42,892 nucleotides of DNA from Klebsiella pneumoniae (GTDB lineage: Bacteria > Myxococcota_A > UBA9042), in contig CAMDBH010000026.1 of the NCBI GenBank assembly GCA_945889325.1, positions 1 to 42,892 of the forward strand, given 5' to 3'. Within the stretch, counting starts at the first letter, position 1. Each line of letters opens with the position of its first letter. Position numbers and translations under genes: made by a program. The notes beneath the pieces were generated by a model. It worked only from the letters and a program-made list of their open reading frames with translations. It was not told the origin of the DNA and did not search any database. Below, piece after piece: positions 25,612 through 35,952 of this stretch.

Positions 25612-27465
25612 CTACAGCGGCAACTTGGTGGTCGTCAAGCGCAAATTGCCTTGTTCGCCCATTGCCGCGCGCACCAGCGCGTAACTGTCGGTATGCGTTC
25701 GACAAACCGCCACAACGCCATCGGCAACCGGCAAAAGCGCCAAAATCCGAGTCATTCCCGGTAGCGGCACCGGGCGATCCGGGCGCAGGTTCTTGGCTTG
25801 GACGCCCAGCAGCAGGGCATCGCGCGGCTGCTCGCCTTCTGTGGCCAGCGCGGCGTACCACAGCCGACCGGCTTGCGGATCCAGCGTCCAAGCGCCGTCA
25901 ATTTCAAGCTTTTCTGTCGGCGCAAAGCGTTTGCGCAAGTCGCTGGAAACAAAATTGACTTTGCCGTCGCGCAGCACCAAAAGCGATGGCGGCGCCACGC
26001 TTTGATCGCTAAAGGGGTCGCGCAACGTGTAACTGGCGTAAATTCGGTTCTCTTCGGGCCACGCGATTGCCTGGCGAAAGGCGACGATCGGTTCGTCCAA
26101 CTCGGCAGCACTTATTTTGTGCAGCGGCACGCCGTGTTCCAACACCGCCACCGCGTACTCGCGCGATTGCGGCAACGCTACGGCCAACGCCTGATCGTCT
26201 TGCCCTACGATGCCGCACAAATGCATCCAAGTTGGCGCGGTCTTGCGCCGCGAGTGCAACATTTGGGCGTCGGCGGTGTAGGTGGCCAAATGGCTGGCTT
26301 GCGGGGTTTTGCTGTTGCGACTCAGCAAGTTCCATGTCAATCCGTTCGGAGGGATCTGGCCACCGATCAACAAATCGTCGCCTTGCAGCAGTTCACTTAG
26401 CGCGACACCGCGCATAATTTTGGGGACTTGTCCCGGGATCTGTTCGATTTCGATGAACTGGCCCAAGCTGAGCCCGATCAAGCGCACACAACCGCCGGCA
26501 CCCTCCAAACGGCAAAAAGGCCCAGCGAGAATCGGCCATTGTGCGGGCAACGCACAAGGTTGCAGGCCTCCGGTCGCCAGATTGACACTAAACCAGATCG
26601 TGTCTTGCACCACAATCAGTCGATCCTGGGCAATCGCCCACAAGGCTGGTGCATCTTTGAGCTTTTGAACACCCGGTGGCAACATTTTGCCGGCCAACGC
26701 AGGCCCTGCACGGCTTTCTATTTGCAGTTCAAGAGCTTGCTCGTCTGAAGCCGGGAGAGAGCGCCGCAGCGTTTCAAAGCAGTTGCGGGCGCTGAAAAAA
26801 TCATCTTGCGCCAGCGCTTGCAGCAGTTTGTCCTTCAATTGTGCATTTTTCTTCACATCAGCGGCCAGTTGTGCCAGTTGCTCGCGCATTTCGCGCACCA
26901 CCAACTGGGCGTTGGGCAACTGAGGCCCGGCTTGTTCTAACACGGTTTGCGCCATCGCGATTTCGCCGCGACCGACCAACGCCCGCAGTTGCTCCTGCAA
27001 CGCGGTCAGGGCCGCGTGCTGCACGGCCTCTTCTCCGCCCGATACCAACAATTGCGCAAGCTTACCCGTCGGTCCGTGCATCCATTTGGTCGGCAGCGCG
27101 TTGCGCAGCACGCGTGCCTGCCCCATGTCATGATCCGCGACTGCCGCACGCAACTTGTGCAACTTTTCAATCGCCCGGCGAAAAGCCGTCAGATCGCGCG
27201 CTGGCGCAAGAGTAAGCGCTTCGCGCACCGTTTGCGCCCACGCGCGCGCGTGCGCAGGAAGCACTGAATCTACGGGCAGTTCATGTCGCGCGCCTTCGAT
27301 CAGCAGCGACAAAATCGCGTCGTCGTCCGTCGCCTGCGCCAAACGCGCCAGCGCTGCCGCACTTTGCGCCACAACCGCAGCGTCAATTGGCTTTGCCGCG
27401 ATCTGCGCGTTGCGCGCCGCAAGTTCCGCTTGCTTGCGCGCGGCCTGTTTGTCGGGTCGACTCAT
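25612..27465 (-). CDS. Large protein of unknown function (617 aa)
   Basis: I start at ATG 27465 (MSRPDKQAARKQAELAARNA), since an upstream start would overlap the previous gene's stop region. Residues 1-260 are Ala/Gln/Leu-rich and helical, with repeat-like arrays. Residues 270-617 change to alternating beta strands with Trp and Leu, such as IAQDRLIVVQDTIWFSVNLA, consistent with a propeller-type domain. No signal peptide. It is 16 bp downstream of the CARDB surface-protein gene. I recognise no family and give no function. Confidence 0.6.
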   Translation of the reverse strand: MSRPDKQAARKQAELAARNAQIAAKPIDAAVVAQSAAALARLAQATDDDAILSLLIEGARHELPVDSVLPAHARAWAQTVREALTLAPARDLTAFRRAIEKLHKLRAAVADHDMGQARVLRNALPTKWMHGPTGKLAQLLVSGGEEAVQHAALTALQEQLRALVGRGEIAMAQTVLEQAGPQLPNAQLVVREMREQLAQLAADVKKNAQLKDKLLQALAQDDFFSARNCFETLRRSLPASDEQALELQIESRAGPALAGKMLPPGVQKLKDAPALWAIAQDRLIVVQDTIWFSVNLATGGLQPCALPAQWPILAGPFCRLEGAGGCVRLIGLSLGQFIEIEQIPGQVPKIMRGVALSELLQGDDLLIGGQIPPNGLTWNLLSRNSKTPQASHLATYTADAQMLHSRRKTAPTWMHLCGIVGQDDQALAVALPQSREYAVAVLEHGVPLHKISAAELDEPIVAFRQAIAWPEENRIYASYTLRDPFSDQSVAPPSLLVLRDGKVNFVSSDLRKRFAPTEKLEIDGAWTLDPQAGRLWYAALATEGEQPRDALLLGVQAKNLRPDRPVPLPGMTRILALLPVADGVVAVCRTHTDSYALVRAAMGEQGNLRLTTTKLPL

Positions 27466-27481
27466 GTTTTTCGCTAAAATA

Positions 27482-30400
27482 TTAGGGCTTACAAACGCCG
27501 GCCTTGCAGCTGCCAATCGCGCAGATCAAGCCATCGGCCGCGTTGCTGTGCGTGCAACCTTTTTTCGGATCACAGCTATCGACGGTGCAACTGTTGGCGT
27601 CGTCGCAATTGTCGGCCGCGTTGACGCAACTTTTGTTGACGCAGGTGTCGAGGGTGCAGGCGTCAGAATCAAAGCAAACACTGATGTCGTCTGCGCATTT
27701 CTTGCCAGCGCACACGGTCGCTGTGATGTCACAGGCCAGTGGCAGCGGGCAAACGCTGTCATCGACGCATTCCACGCACGATCCGCCGACTTTTTTGCAC
27801 ATCGACAAACTGTAAGCATTGGCATCGCCAGCAAAACCGTTGATGCGCAAGTAAAATTTCGTCGATGCATCGGCTGTGTAAATGATCTGTTCCGGCGCTT
27901 TTTTCGTCGCTGAAACCGCCACAGGTTGGGCAAACGAATTGACCTTGTACAAACGCATATCCAAATCGCCCTTGGTTTGGTCAAATCCCATGGTAAGCGT
28001 AATCGTTTCACCAGCTTTGATGTCGACAAAATACCAATCCAAATCAAAAGGACACAGCGACAGATCGGGCGTCTTGCCCGCGGGCAATAACGCGGCAATT
28101 TGCGGCGCGCCGTTGGGCTCCAAAATATCCGCCAAACACAGCTTGATGACTTCCACCGCCGAGGCATCGGTGTTGTTCAGTTCCTGACTTTCCGCAATCG
28201 TATTGGTGGCATCTACCGCAACAATCACATACGCAGGCCCGGGTTTGGCTTCCAGCGGAATGATCGCCTTGTCGTCGACTTGCGCCGTCGATTTGCCGCC
28301 CAATGCCGCCGCCGCCTTGGTCAGCAACAATTTGTCCGTTGGATCGAGCTTGTCGTCGGTTGAATAGTAATACGCGTATTCAAAGCCTTTTGACGGATCC
28401 TGACATTCATTGGCCAGATTGACGGTCATGTAAACATCTTCACCCTGAACGATTTGGGTCGGGAAAATTGCTGTAAATTTGGCAGTTAAATCCACACCTT
28501 TGCCGCCATCAACCTTGAGCGTGTACGCAAATGACGTTGGCTTGCTTTGCGGCGCTTTGTAGGAAATTTGCAGGTAGTATTTGCCATCCGCCGGTGCCGT
28601 AAATTCTGCAATACCGGTCGTAGCTTGCACTTTGAGAGGCGGCAAATTGGGGTTGCTGAAGATCTTCAGCTGAAAAGCGCTGCCGGGCGAAGTGAAGTTG
28701 AATTTGATCAACTCGTTCATCTTCATGCTGACAAAAAACCAATCCTCATCGCCCAAACACAGAGACAAACTTGCAATACCACAGCCAATTTCAGGTGCCG
28801 ATTGCGCAGAATTATTCGATTCGTAATAGTCGGCCAGGCAAACATCGCTCGGATCGGGTTCAGCGACCAACACGTTCAAATCGTAATCGTAGGGCAACGC
28901 GCTGCCGCTTTCTGGCAAAACGTAAACGTGAATATAATAAGTTCCAGCCACTTGTACGTACGGAATGGCGGCCAACGACGTGTTCAAGTTGGCCGCACCC
29001 GCGATCACGCCCGTCTTTGACGCATCGACGATTTGCACGCCGACGATGCCTTTGCCCGTTTGGTATTTCCACGTCGCTTTGGCCGAAAAAGCTTTACCTT
29101 TTGGCACATTGACGCTGAACCAATCTTCAAGGCCTGGGCAGACGTTGAGTTTGGGGTAATTGGCCGTGCTGGCGGGCAAGGCGGCCGCGCTGTCGGCATT
29201 GACGTTGCCGGCGTAGGCGTCGGCGGCACAAATGGCCTGGGTGTTTAGCGATAAAACGTTGGAAAATGCGTTGTTGTTGGTTTCATCGCTTTCTACCACG
29301 CTGTTGTTGACGTCGATAAGCACGCCCAAATAGTACTTGCCGCCTGGCACAACCGGCAGGACCAAGTCTTTGTCGACGCTGACGCTGGCCAGCGCGTCGA
29401 CGCCGTTGGTCATCGGTACATCAATGATTTTGCTGTCAGTTGCCTCGATTTTGCTGTCGGTCGATAGCACGTAACGCAGCACGAACGCCCCCGACGGCTT
29501 GTTGCCCAAATTGGTCAGTTTGAACTTGGTCTTGAGCAGGGCACCGGGAAAAGTCGCTTGTGGCGAACCGATCAAGTTATTGCCAATTAAATCGATACCT
29601 TGAACCGGCGCAATCAGCTTGACCAGCAACTGATAGTGCGCCATGGCGCCTGGTGAATGCGGGTACACACGCACGTAGTAATCGCCGGCCGCGGCCACGG
29701 TCAGCGCGGAAGCTTTTTTCACTGGGCTTTGGGCTTTTTGTGTGTCCAGCACCGTCAAAGCGTCGGGTGCCAGCAAATCGATGTCCAAATCCGGCACAAT
29801 CGGCGTGGTCCACAGCAATTCACTTGTCGACATGGTGACTTGTAGAGAGAAACCCTTCTGCACACTGATCTTGTACCAGTCATCATCGCCGCAGGAGCCG
29901 TATTGCGCCAATGCATCCATCGGCAAAACCGCCGCATTGAGTGCAACGTTGTCGTCGGCCGGTTTGACGTCAAATTTGTCTTCAAAACAGCCGCCTTTGG
30001 CCTCGGTTATCTTGACAGTAGCGGCCGACGCGGCCGCGTTGTTGCCCTTGTTGCTGTCTTTGGCGATGTTGTTTTCCGCATCCAGAATGACGCAAACGTA
30101 ATAATCCGTCAGTTTGTGATCCAAGCCCGTTGGAATCGGCACGACTTCTGAAATTTGCAACATATCCAAACCGTCAATGCCGTTAAATGCGGATTTCTTT
30201 AGGAGAACAGCTTTGCCCAAAGCCACGCCAGCGGCCGAACAATTGGCTGGATCGGTTGCCAGCGCATAGTACGTGGTAGCCGCGCCGGACCCCGAAGTGC
30301 CGCCGTTGTGCACGACATAACTCAGTTTTAAATCGCCACCTGCCGCAACACTCGCCGGGTGAAAGCCGACGTCGGTTGGCCACACGTCGACATTGGCCTG

Positions 30401-32092
30401 AGCGGTCACGATGATCTGGTACTCGGTCGCCAAGTGGTTGTTGCCTTCGTCGAGTTCATCGAGCAGGCCAGCCGGATCCAAGCGCATGTGAATAAAGTAC
30501 TTTGTGATGGGGGTCGACGCGCTGACCGTGATCACTTGGCTGGCGGTTTTTTCTTCGCCGGGGGCCATGGGCGCGATGTTGAAGTTGGTCTTGTTGCTGA
30601 CGCACACGGCGTCCGAAAACGAGTTATCAGGGCAAAAATACACACTTACAGGGAACGAGGGGGTGGCATCAGTGCCCAAACTTTTGACGGTGTAATTGAC
30701 GCTTATCGAACCCGTCAAGAAAGTGCCTTTGGGTTTGACGGCCATCGCGGTGATGCCGAGATCAAATCCGGTCTTGATCGTTTTTTTCATCGTCAGCAAA
30801 CCGACGCTGACCGCGATGTTGTTGGTCTTGTCGGTTTCCTCAACGCCATCAAACAGATCGATTTTGGCGATCAAGTGGTACACGCCATCGGGCACGTCGG
30901 GCAAATTGACCGAGTAGGTCAGGGGCAAGACGGAGCCCGGATCGACCTTGGTGAGCAGAGAATTGTTGATATCAGTCAACATTTTATCGACTTGCTTGGG
31001 GTCGCTTGGATCCAACGCGCCATTGAAGTCGAGCTTGCTGTCCAAAGAGAGAAACACGCCAAACCGCAGTTTCTTGACTTTGCCGTCGCTGCCGGTTTTG
31101 GTAGCCTTGGCTTGGCCGGTCCCGATATTGCTCAATTGATGCGTATAGGTGAGTTGATCACCCGGCGACCAGATCGCCGCCGAATTGAATTCTGGCGGGG
31201 TCAGCGTCAGGTCTGATTTGGTCGCCAGGACGGAATTGACGTTGATCTGCGTGGTGGCCACACCCTCGTTGTCAAATCGGTCAAATTCATTAACAATTCC
31301 ACCAACATCTGCCTTAACCAACACAAAATACGCACCATCGGCCAAGCCTTTGGGCACGACAAAGCGCGCAGCGGTGGTGGTTTGCGACGCAGGCGGCCAG
31401 ACGTAATCTACCTGCGACGGCCCGATGGGCATGCCATCGACACTGAGCTTACCCAGCGCAATCTTTGAATCATCTACAGTATTGGTCAGCGACAGATACA
31501 CACCCACTTCAAACGGCGCGCCAATTTTTTCGCCCGTGTTGAGCACGCTAAAGGTCAGCGTCACGTCGTCGCCGATCGCAACAGTCGGTTGCGACACCAG
31601 ATTGATCTCTGACAGCGACAACGCCGCCGCGTCTTTGACGTCGATGTCGGCCGATGCTTCGGCGTGGGCCTTTTTGGAATTGATCTTCCAGCTCACCAAC
31701 GCTTTGATCTTGTATTGGCCGAGAAACTGGTAAATGTATTTGAATTTCAGGCGCCCAACGTTGGCCGGATCGGCCATGTCGTACGCCGGGCTGACAATGC
31801 CGTCGCCAAAATCCCAAGCCAGATAAACTTGTGACAGATCGCAACCATGCACGGTTAGCGACACATCGACGGGCAGGGGCGCGTTGCCGGTCAGCGGCGT
31901 CACCGCAAGATCGGCTGTAATTGTAGGGGCTACGGCGACTTCTTTGCCAATATCGAGCTTGGCATCGTCTTGGCCATCGGCCACATCTTGCTCACCCGAC
32001 GTGTCGACCACATCCGGTGAACAGGCAACTACGCTCAGCGCGAGGGCTGCAAAGGCGCATGCAGCAACAACAAAGTTTTGCAAACGTCGCAT
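27482..32092 (-). CDS. Giant surface lipoprotein with PKD, CARDB, PPC-like and Cys-rich domains
   Basis: A 1536-aa protein. Signal peptide with lipobox SVVAC (residue 24). An acidic linker leads to a PKD-like unit (VYLAWDFGDG near residue 93). Several CARDB-type modules follow, recognisable by repeated D-x-x-N-x-V-x-E-x-D-E-x-N-N ends (EVEETDKTNN, LLDELDEGNN, VVESDETNNN, IAESQELNN). Interspersed pre-peptidase-C-like modules have DDWYKISVQKG, EDWFSVNVPKG and DWYFVDIKAGE with YYVRVY or YYIHVY ends. The last 90 residues are Cys-rich (about 18 Cys). It is predicted to be an outer-surface adhesion or structural protein; the domains bind protein or carbohydrate in other systems but no specific ligand can be named. 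Start ATG 32092, weak GGGTTGA upstream. Confidence 0.85.
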   Translation of the reverse strand: MRRLQNFVVAACAFAALALSVVACSPDVVDTSGEQDVADGQDDAKLDIGKEVAVAPTITADLAVTPLTGNAPLPVDVSLTVHGCDLSQVYLAWDFGDGIVSPAYDMADPANVGRLKFKYIYQFLGQYKIKALVSWKINSKKAHAEASADIDVKDAAALSLSEINLVSQPTVAIGDDVTLTFSVLNTGEKIGAPFEVGVYLSLTNTVDDSKIALGKLSVDGMPIGPSQVDYVWPPASQTTTAARFVVPKGLADGAYFVLVKADVGGIVNEFDRFDNEGVATTQINVNSVLATKSDLTLTPPEFNSAAIWSPGDQLTYTHQLSNIGTGQAKATKTGSDGKVKKLRFGVFLSLDSKLDFNGALDPSDPKQVDKMLTDINNSLLTKVDPGSVLPLTYSVNLPDVPDGVYHLIAKIDLFDGVEETDKTNNIAVSVGLLTMKKTIKTGFDLGITAMAVKPKGTFLTGSISVNYTVKSLGTDATPSFPVSVYFCPDNSFSDAVCVSNKTNFNIAPMAPGEEKTASQVITVSASTPITKYFIHMRLDPAGLLDELDEGNNHLATEYQIIVTAQANVDVWPTDVGFHPASVAAGGDLKLSYVVHNGGTSGSGAATTYYALATDPANCSAAGVALGKAVLLKKSAFNGIDGLDMLQISEVVPIPTGLDHKLTDYYVCVILDAENNIAKDSNKGNNAAASAATVKITEAKGGCFEDKFDVKPADDNVALNAAVLPMDALAQYGSCGDDDWYKISVQKGFSLQVTMSTSELLWTTPIVPDLDIDLLAPDALTVLDTQKAQSPVKKASALTVAAAGDYYVRVYPHSPGAMAHYQLLVKLIAPVQGIDLIGNNLIGSPQATFPGALLKTKFKLTNLGNKPSGAFVLRYVLSTDSKIEATDSKIIDVPMTNGVDALASVSVDKDLVLPVVPGGKYYLGVLIDVNNSVVESDETNNNAFSNVLSLNTQAICAADAYAGNVNADSAAALPASTANYPKLNVCPGLEDWFSVNVPKGKAFSAKATWKYQTGKGIVGVQIVDASKTGVIAGAANLNTSLAAIPYVQVAGTYYIHVYVLPESGSALPYDYDLNVLVAEPDPSDVCLADYYESNNSAQSAPEIGCGIASLSLCLGDEDWFFVSMKMNELIKFNFTSPGSAFQLKIFSNPNLPPLKVQATTGIAEFTAPADGKYYLQISYKAPQSKPTSFAYTLKVDGGKGVDLTAKFTAIFPTQIVQGEDVYMTVNLANECQDPSKGFEYAYYYSTDDKLDPTDKLLLTKAAAALGGKSTAQVDDKAIIPLEAKPGPAYVIVAVDATNTIAESQELNNTDASAVEVIKLCLADILEPNGAPQIAALLPAGKTPDLSLCPFDLDWYFVDIKAGETITLTMGFDQTKGDLDMRLYKVNSFAQPVAVSATKKAPEQIIYTADASTKFYLRINGFAGDANAYSLSMCKKVGGSCVECVDDSVCPLPLACDITATVCAGKKCADDISVCFDSDACTLDTCVNKSCVNAADNCDDANSCTVDSCDPKKGCTHSNAADGLICAIGSCKAGVCKP

Positions 32093-32319
32093 TTCAACCC
32101 GTGCGTGTAGAGCCGCTGACCGCCAAGCGTGGCCAAATCGGACCCGTGGGGAGCCAAGCGCTTGTAGCGGTGGCGCGCATTAAATTTGCAAGCAATAACG
32201 CTAGTTAGAATCAGATCCTCGGAGCAAATGCGTCGAGTTCTCCCAGTATAGACAAATTACGTCGCCGCGACAAACCGAGCTTCCAACCGGCGGCGCTGCG
32301 ACCTATGCTCAAGGGCATG

Positions 32320-33633
32320 ATGGCTACCAAACACATCGCTCTGCCGCACACGCCCGCCGCGCTGGCCGCCGTCGCGGTCGCGCAGGCGCTGCGCGCGCAC
32401 GGCCACAGCGCGTACCTTGTTGGCGGCTGCGTGCGCGATTTGTTGCTGGGCCTTGTGCCCAAAGATTACGACATCGCGACTTCGGCGCACCCAGACCAGG
32501 TGCGGCGCTTGTTTACGCACGTCGTCGAAGTGGGCGCAGCGTTTGGCGTTTTGCGCGTGCGTCAGCCCAGTCCAGCCGGTGTGGTGGAAATTGAAGTCGC
32601 CACTTTCCGCGCCGAAACCGCGTATTCCGACGGCCGTCGTCCGGACAGCGTGCATTTTACCGATGCAGAACAAGATGTTTTGCGCCGCGACTTTACAATG
32701 AACGGTTTGTTGCTCGATCCGCTCGATGAAGCGGGGCAGTTGCTGGACCTTTGTCCCGTTGTCGATTGGGTCGGCGGTCTGGCGGATTTGGACGCGGCGG
32801 TCTTGCGCGCGATTGGCGATCCGGCAGCGCGTTTTGGCGAAGATGCCCTGCGTTTGCTGCGGGCGCCGCGGTTTGCCGCACGTTTTGATCTGCAAATTGA
32901 TGTGGATACACGTCTGGCGATTCAAACGCTGGCGCCCACGCTGCGCCGGGTGTCGCCTGAGCGCATCAGCGCAGAAGTGCTGGCGATGCTGCAAGCGCAA
33001 AGTTCGCCCAAAGCCCTGCAATGGCTGGCCGATCTGGGTTTGGCCCAGCAGTTGTGGCCGCAACTGACGGCAGTCGACCCGGGCCTGCAACAGACCAAAC
33101 AGCGCTTTGCCGCTTTGCAATCGGCGCTTTTGCAGCCGCTAGCCTTGCGCCCCGCTGCCTTTGCGCCCTGTAGCGCCATCGATGCCGCGCTGGCCATCGC
33201 CACCCTGTTCTGGCCGGCCCAAACCCACGTCGGCAACCTGCCCGAGGATTGGCGGCTGTCGCGCGACACGGCCACACGCCTGCGCGAGACTTGGGCGCTT
33301 GTCGCCCAGCTGCATAAAATTGCAGGAGAACCTTTGACTCCCTCTGTTGTTCGCTTGCTGCGTTCGGAGCAAGCAGATGCGGCGCTGCTGCTGTGCCTGG
33401 CGTTGGACGGCGAGCCAAAATGGCAACTGTTTAGGCGGTTACGCGCCCAAACGCCAAAAGCGCAGTGGTGGCCGGCCCTTTGGGTGACTGGCGACACGTT
33501 GTTGGCTTGGGGCCACGCCCAAGGTCCCCAGTTCCGCGCAGCGCTTCTGGCGGCAGAAGATGCTCAATTAGCAGGTGAGTCCGCAGTCGACGTCGAGGCT
33601 GCGGCGCGCCGCGCCTTGCCAATGGTCAGTTGA
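32320..33633 (+). CDS. Class II tRNA nucleotidyltransferase / poly(A) polymerase family protein
   Basis: A 437-aa class II nucleotidyltransferase. I prefer ATG 32320 (AAGGG just upstream), though ATG 32305 and 32317 remain open. AYLVGGCVRDLLLG and the metal-binding DYDIATSA (D-x-D) define the catalytic domain, and RRDFTMNGLLLDP and RFGEDALRLLRAPRFAARF are family signatures. These enzymes add CCA to tRNA 3' ends or poly(A) to RNA; the two subfamilies cannot be separated by eye. There is no obvious HD domain. Its 3' end overlaps the convergent FeoB-associated gene by about 70 bp. Confidence 0.93.
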   Translation: MATKHIALPHTPAALAAVAVAQALRAHGHSAYLVGGCVRDLLLGLVPKDYDIATSAHPDQVRRLFTHVVEVGAAFGVLRVRQPSPAGVVEIEVATFRAETAYSDGRRPDSVHFTDAEQDVLRRDFTMNGLLLDPLDEAGQLLDLCPVVDWVGGLADLDAAVLRAIGDPAARFGEDALRLLRAPRFAARFDLQIDVDTRLAIQTLAPTLRRVSPERISAEVLAMLQAQSSPKALQWLADLGLAQQLWPQLTAVDPGLQQTKQRFAALQSALLQPLALRPAAFAPCSAIDAALAIATLFWPAQTHVGNLPEDWRLSRDTATRLRETWALVAQLHKIAGEPLTPSVVRLLRSEQADAALLLCLALDGEPKWQLFRRLRAQTPKAQWWPALWVTGDTLLAWGHAQGPQFRAALLAAEDAQLAGESAVDVEAAARRALPMVS

Positions 33634-33800
33634 TCGCCGGTTTTGCGCACGCAAGTTGGGCAAGGTTGCGCGTCTGCCTTGGAAGCTATTGAAGCTACGG
33701 GGCATTTTTCGCAAGCCGATGGACGCGTGAATTTGCGCCACAAGAAATAGGCCGCGACCGCGACAAGGATAAACGCGCCAATTGCGTCCCAAGTAGGCAT
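33564..33800 (-). CDS. FeoB-associated Cys-rich membrane protein
   Basis: A 78-aa protein from ATG 33800, four bases after the feoB stop; a TTG at 33812 is less likely. One membrane helix (AFILVAVAAYFLW) is followed by a Cys motif pair, CEKCP and CPTC. Small single-helix Cys proteins of this kind are commonly encoded after feoB and are thought to assist ferrous iron transport; that role is taken from the family. It overlaps the 3' end of the nucleotidyltransferase gene on the opposite strand. Confidence 0.7.
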   Translation of the reverse strand: MPTWDAIGAFILVAVAAYFLWRKFTRPSACEKCPVASIASKADAQPCPTCVRKTGDQLTIGKARRAAASTSTADSPAN

Positions 33801-33804
33801 AATA

Positions 33805-35952
33805 CTAGACAAATCCTAAAGCTTGCCCGCCTTGATAGACCGCAAAGGAGGCAAGCCACGCCAAGCCATTGAGATAAATAATCACGAAAATCGGCCAGCG
33901 CCAGCTATTGGTTTCGCGCTTGATCGTGGCGACCGTGCTCAAACACTGCATCGCAATCGCAAAAAATACCATCAAACTGATGCCTTTGAGCGGCGTCAGG
34001 GCGCCCGCATTGGCCATGGTGCGGCCTACATCGGCGGCATATTCGTCGCTGATGTCGCTTTTGCCGCGGCCGTAGACTTGACCCATGACTGGCACCAAGA
34101 CCTCACGAGCGGCAAAACTGCCGATCAAACCAATGCCGATTCGCCAATCAAATCCGAGTGGTGCAATGGCAGGTTCAATAAACTTGCCCAAATGACCGGC
34201 AAAACTTTGCTCTTTGGCGAGTTGCTGCTGCCTTTGATCGATTTCGTTTTGCGTCAACTTGCGCAACAGCGAATCGGGCGCAGTCAAGTTTTCCACATTT
34301 GTTTCAAGGATTTGTCGTTGGTGTTCGTCCATGCTGTGGCGCGGAAAAGTCATGAGCGCCCACAGAACGACGGTTAGCGCCACGATGACGGTGCCCGTTT
34401 GGGTGACGAACACGCGCGCGCGATCCCACAGCGTGCGCGCCAAGTTGCGCGGACGAGGCCAGCGATACGGTGGCATTTCCAGCAACAACGGCGCTCCCTT
34501 GCCCGGAATGACGGTTTTGCGCAGGACAAACGCCGATATCAGCGCCATGACAAAGCCCAGACCGTACATCGCCGAAATCACCAAACCGCCGACGATCGGC
34601 GGATAACCGGCAAAAACGGCTGCAGTTACCATAAAATAGACCGGAAGGCGGGCAGCGCAGCTCATCAACGGCGCCACCAAGATCGTCAGCAGGCGATCGC
34701 GCGGATCGGACATGGTGCGCGTCGCCATAATCCCAGGCACGGCGCAGGCATACGACGACAGCAGCGGCACAAACGCCTTGCCGGGCAACCCGACTCGCGC
34801 CATCAACTGATCGACGACAAAGGCGGTGCGCGCCAGATAGCCGCTGTCTTCGAGCAGCGCGATGCCCAGAAAAAGCAGCAAGATTTGCGGCAAGATCGCC
34901 AGCGTACCGCCCACACCGGCCAAGACGCCGTCGACGATGACGTCGCGCAGCAAATTGGCGGGCAAAGCCGCGTCGACAAGCGCAGTTGTTTGATTGACCA
35001 ACCAATCCACGGCCAGTTTGGCCGGGCGGGCTGCAATGAAAACCATGGTAAAAAGCCCAGTCATGGTGAACAAAAAGATCCCAGCGCCCAGCGCCGGATG
35101 CAACACAACGCGGTCGATTTTTTCCGACCGCTGGTCTTTTTTGGTCGCATGATGCTGCACAGTGTCGGCCAACAGCGCGTCAATGCGGGCAAAACGCGTG
35201 TGCGTCGCGATTCGCCGCACGTCCAGCTGCAAATCACCCGTGCGCGGCACCGCCTGCAAAATGCGCCCGCCGAGCCCCGCGACCTTGGCATTGGCGATTT
35301 CCGGCGCGCAGGCCAGCCACCACAGCAAGTCACCGGTATCAGGGCGATTGGTTGGCAGAAAACCCGTCGGCAGCAAAATGGGCCGCAGCGCTGCAATCGC
35401 TTCGGCCACCGCTTGCGGCCAATGCGTCATCGGCACTTGGCTTTGACCCGGATCGGCAAACACCAGACTGACGGCCGCTTGCAGTTCCGGCAAGCCGATG
35501 TTTTTACGCGCAACCAGCGGCACAACCGGACAGCGCAGCGCGTTTGCCAAAGCCGCCACATCGATGGTCAAGCCTTGGGTTTGGGCGGCATCCATCATGT
35601 TGAGCGCGGCGACAACAGGCAGGCCCAACTCGGCAATTTGCAGCAGTAACAGTAGATTGCGCGCCAAATTGGTGGCGTCCAAGACCACCACGACCACATC
35701 GGGCACCGGACCCAAACGCCCCGTCAAGGCGTGGTGGGCAATTTCCTCGTCGGTGCTGTGGGCAGAAAGGCTATAACATCCGGGTAGATCCAGTACATGC
35801 CACAGCTGCCCGTCAGCCGCAACGCAGGTGCCATCGCGGCGTTCCACCGTGATGCCGGGGTAGTTGCCGACGTGGCCGTGCGCGCCGGTTAACGCATTGA
35901 AAAGCGTTGTTTTTCCAGTATTTGGGTTACCCGCCAGCGCGACGTTGATCAT
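33805..35952 (-). CDS. feoB: Ferrous iron transporter FeoB
   Basis: A 715-aa FeoB, the inner-membrane Fe(II) transporter. The N-terminal GTPase has G1 GNPNTGKTTLFN (residues 8-19), G3 DLPG and G4 NMMD, with CYSLSAHSTDEE after G3. The membrane part has the gate-like segments YLARTAFVVDQLMARVGLPG, FVPLLSSYACAVPGIMATRT and SCAARLPVYF, which are standard for FeoB. Length is normal. The start overlaps the feoA stop by four bases, so FeoA and FeoB are coupled. The operon is under a Fur box at 36282-36296. Confidence 0.96.
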   Translation of the reverse strand: MINVALAGNPNTGKTTLFNALTGAHGHVGNYPGITVERRDGTCVAADGQLWHVLDLPGCYSLSAHSTDEEIAHHALTGRLGPVPDVVVVVLDATNLARNLLLLLQIAELGLPVVAALNMMDAAQTQGLTIDVAALANALRCPVVPLVARKNIGLPELQAAVSLVFADPGQSQVPMTHWPQAVAEAIAALRPILLPTGFLPTNRPDTGDLLWWLACAPEIANAKVAGLGGRILQAVPRTGDLQLDVRRIATHTRFARIDALLADTVQHHATKKDQRSEKIDRVVLHPALGAGIFLFTMTGLFTMVFIAARPAKLAVDWLVNQTTALVDAALPANLLRDVIVDGVLAGVGGTLAILPQILLLFLGIALLEDSGYLARTAFVVDQLMARVGLPGKAFVPLLSSYACAVPGIMATRTMSDPRDRLLTILVAPLMSCAARLPVYFMVTAAVFAGYPPIVGGLVISAMYGLGFVMALISAFVLRKTVIPGKGAPLLLEMPPYRWPRPRNLARTLWDRARVFVTQTGTVIVALTVVLWALMTFPRHSMDEHQRQILETNVENLTAPDSLLRKLTQNEIDQRQQQLAKEQSFAGHLGKFIEPAIAPLGFDWRIGIGLIGSFAAREVLVPVMGQVYGRGKSDISDEYAADVGRTMANAGALTPLKGISLMVFFAIAMQCLSTVATIKRETNSWRWPIFVIIYLNGLAWLASFAVYQGGQALGFV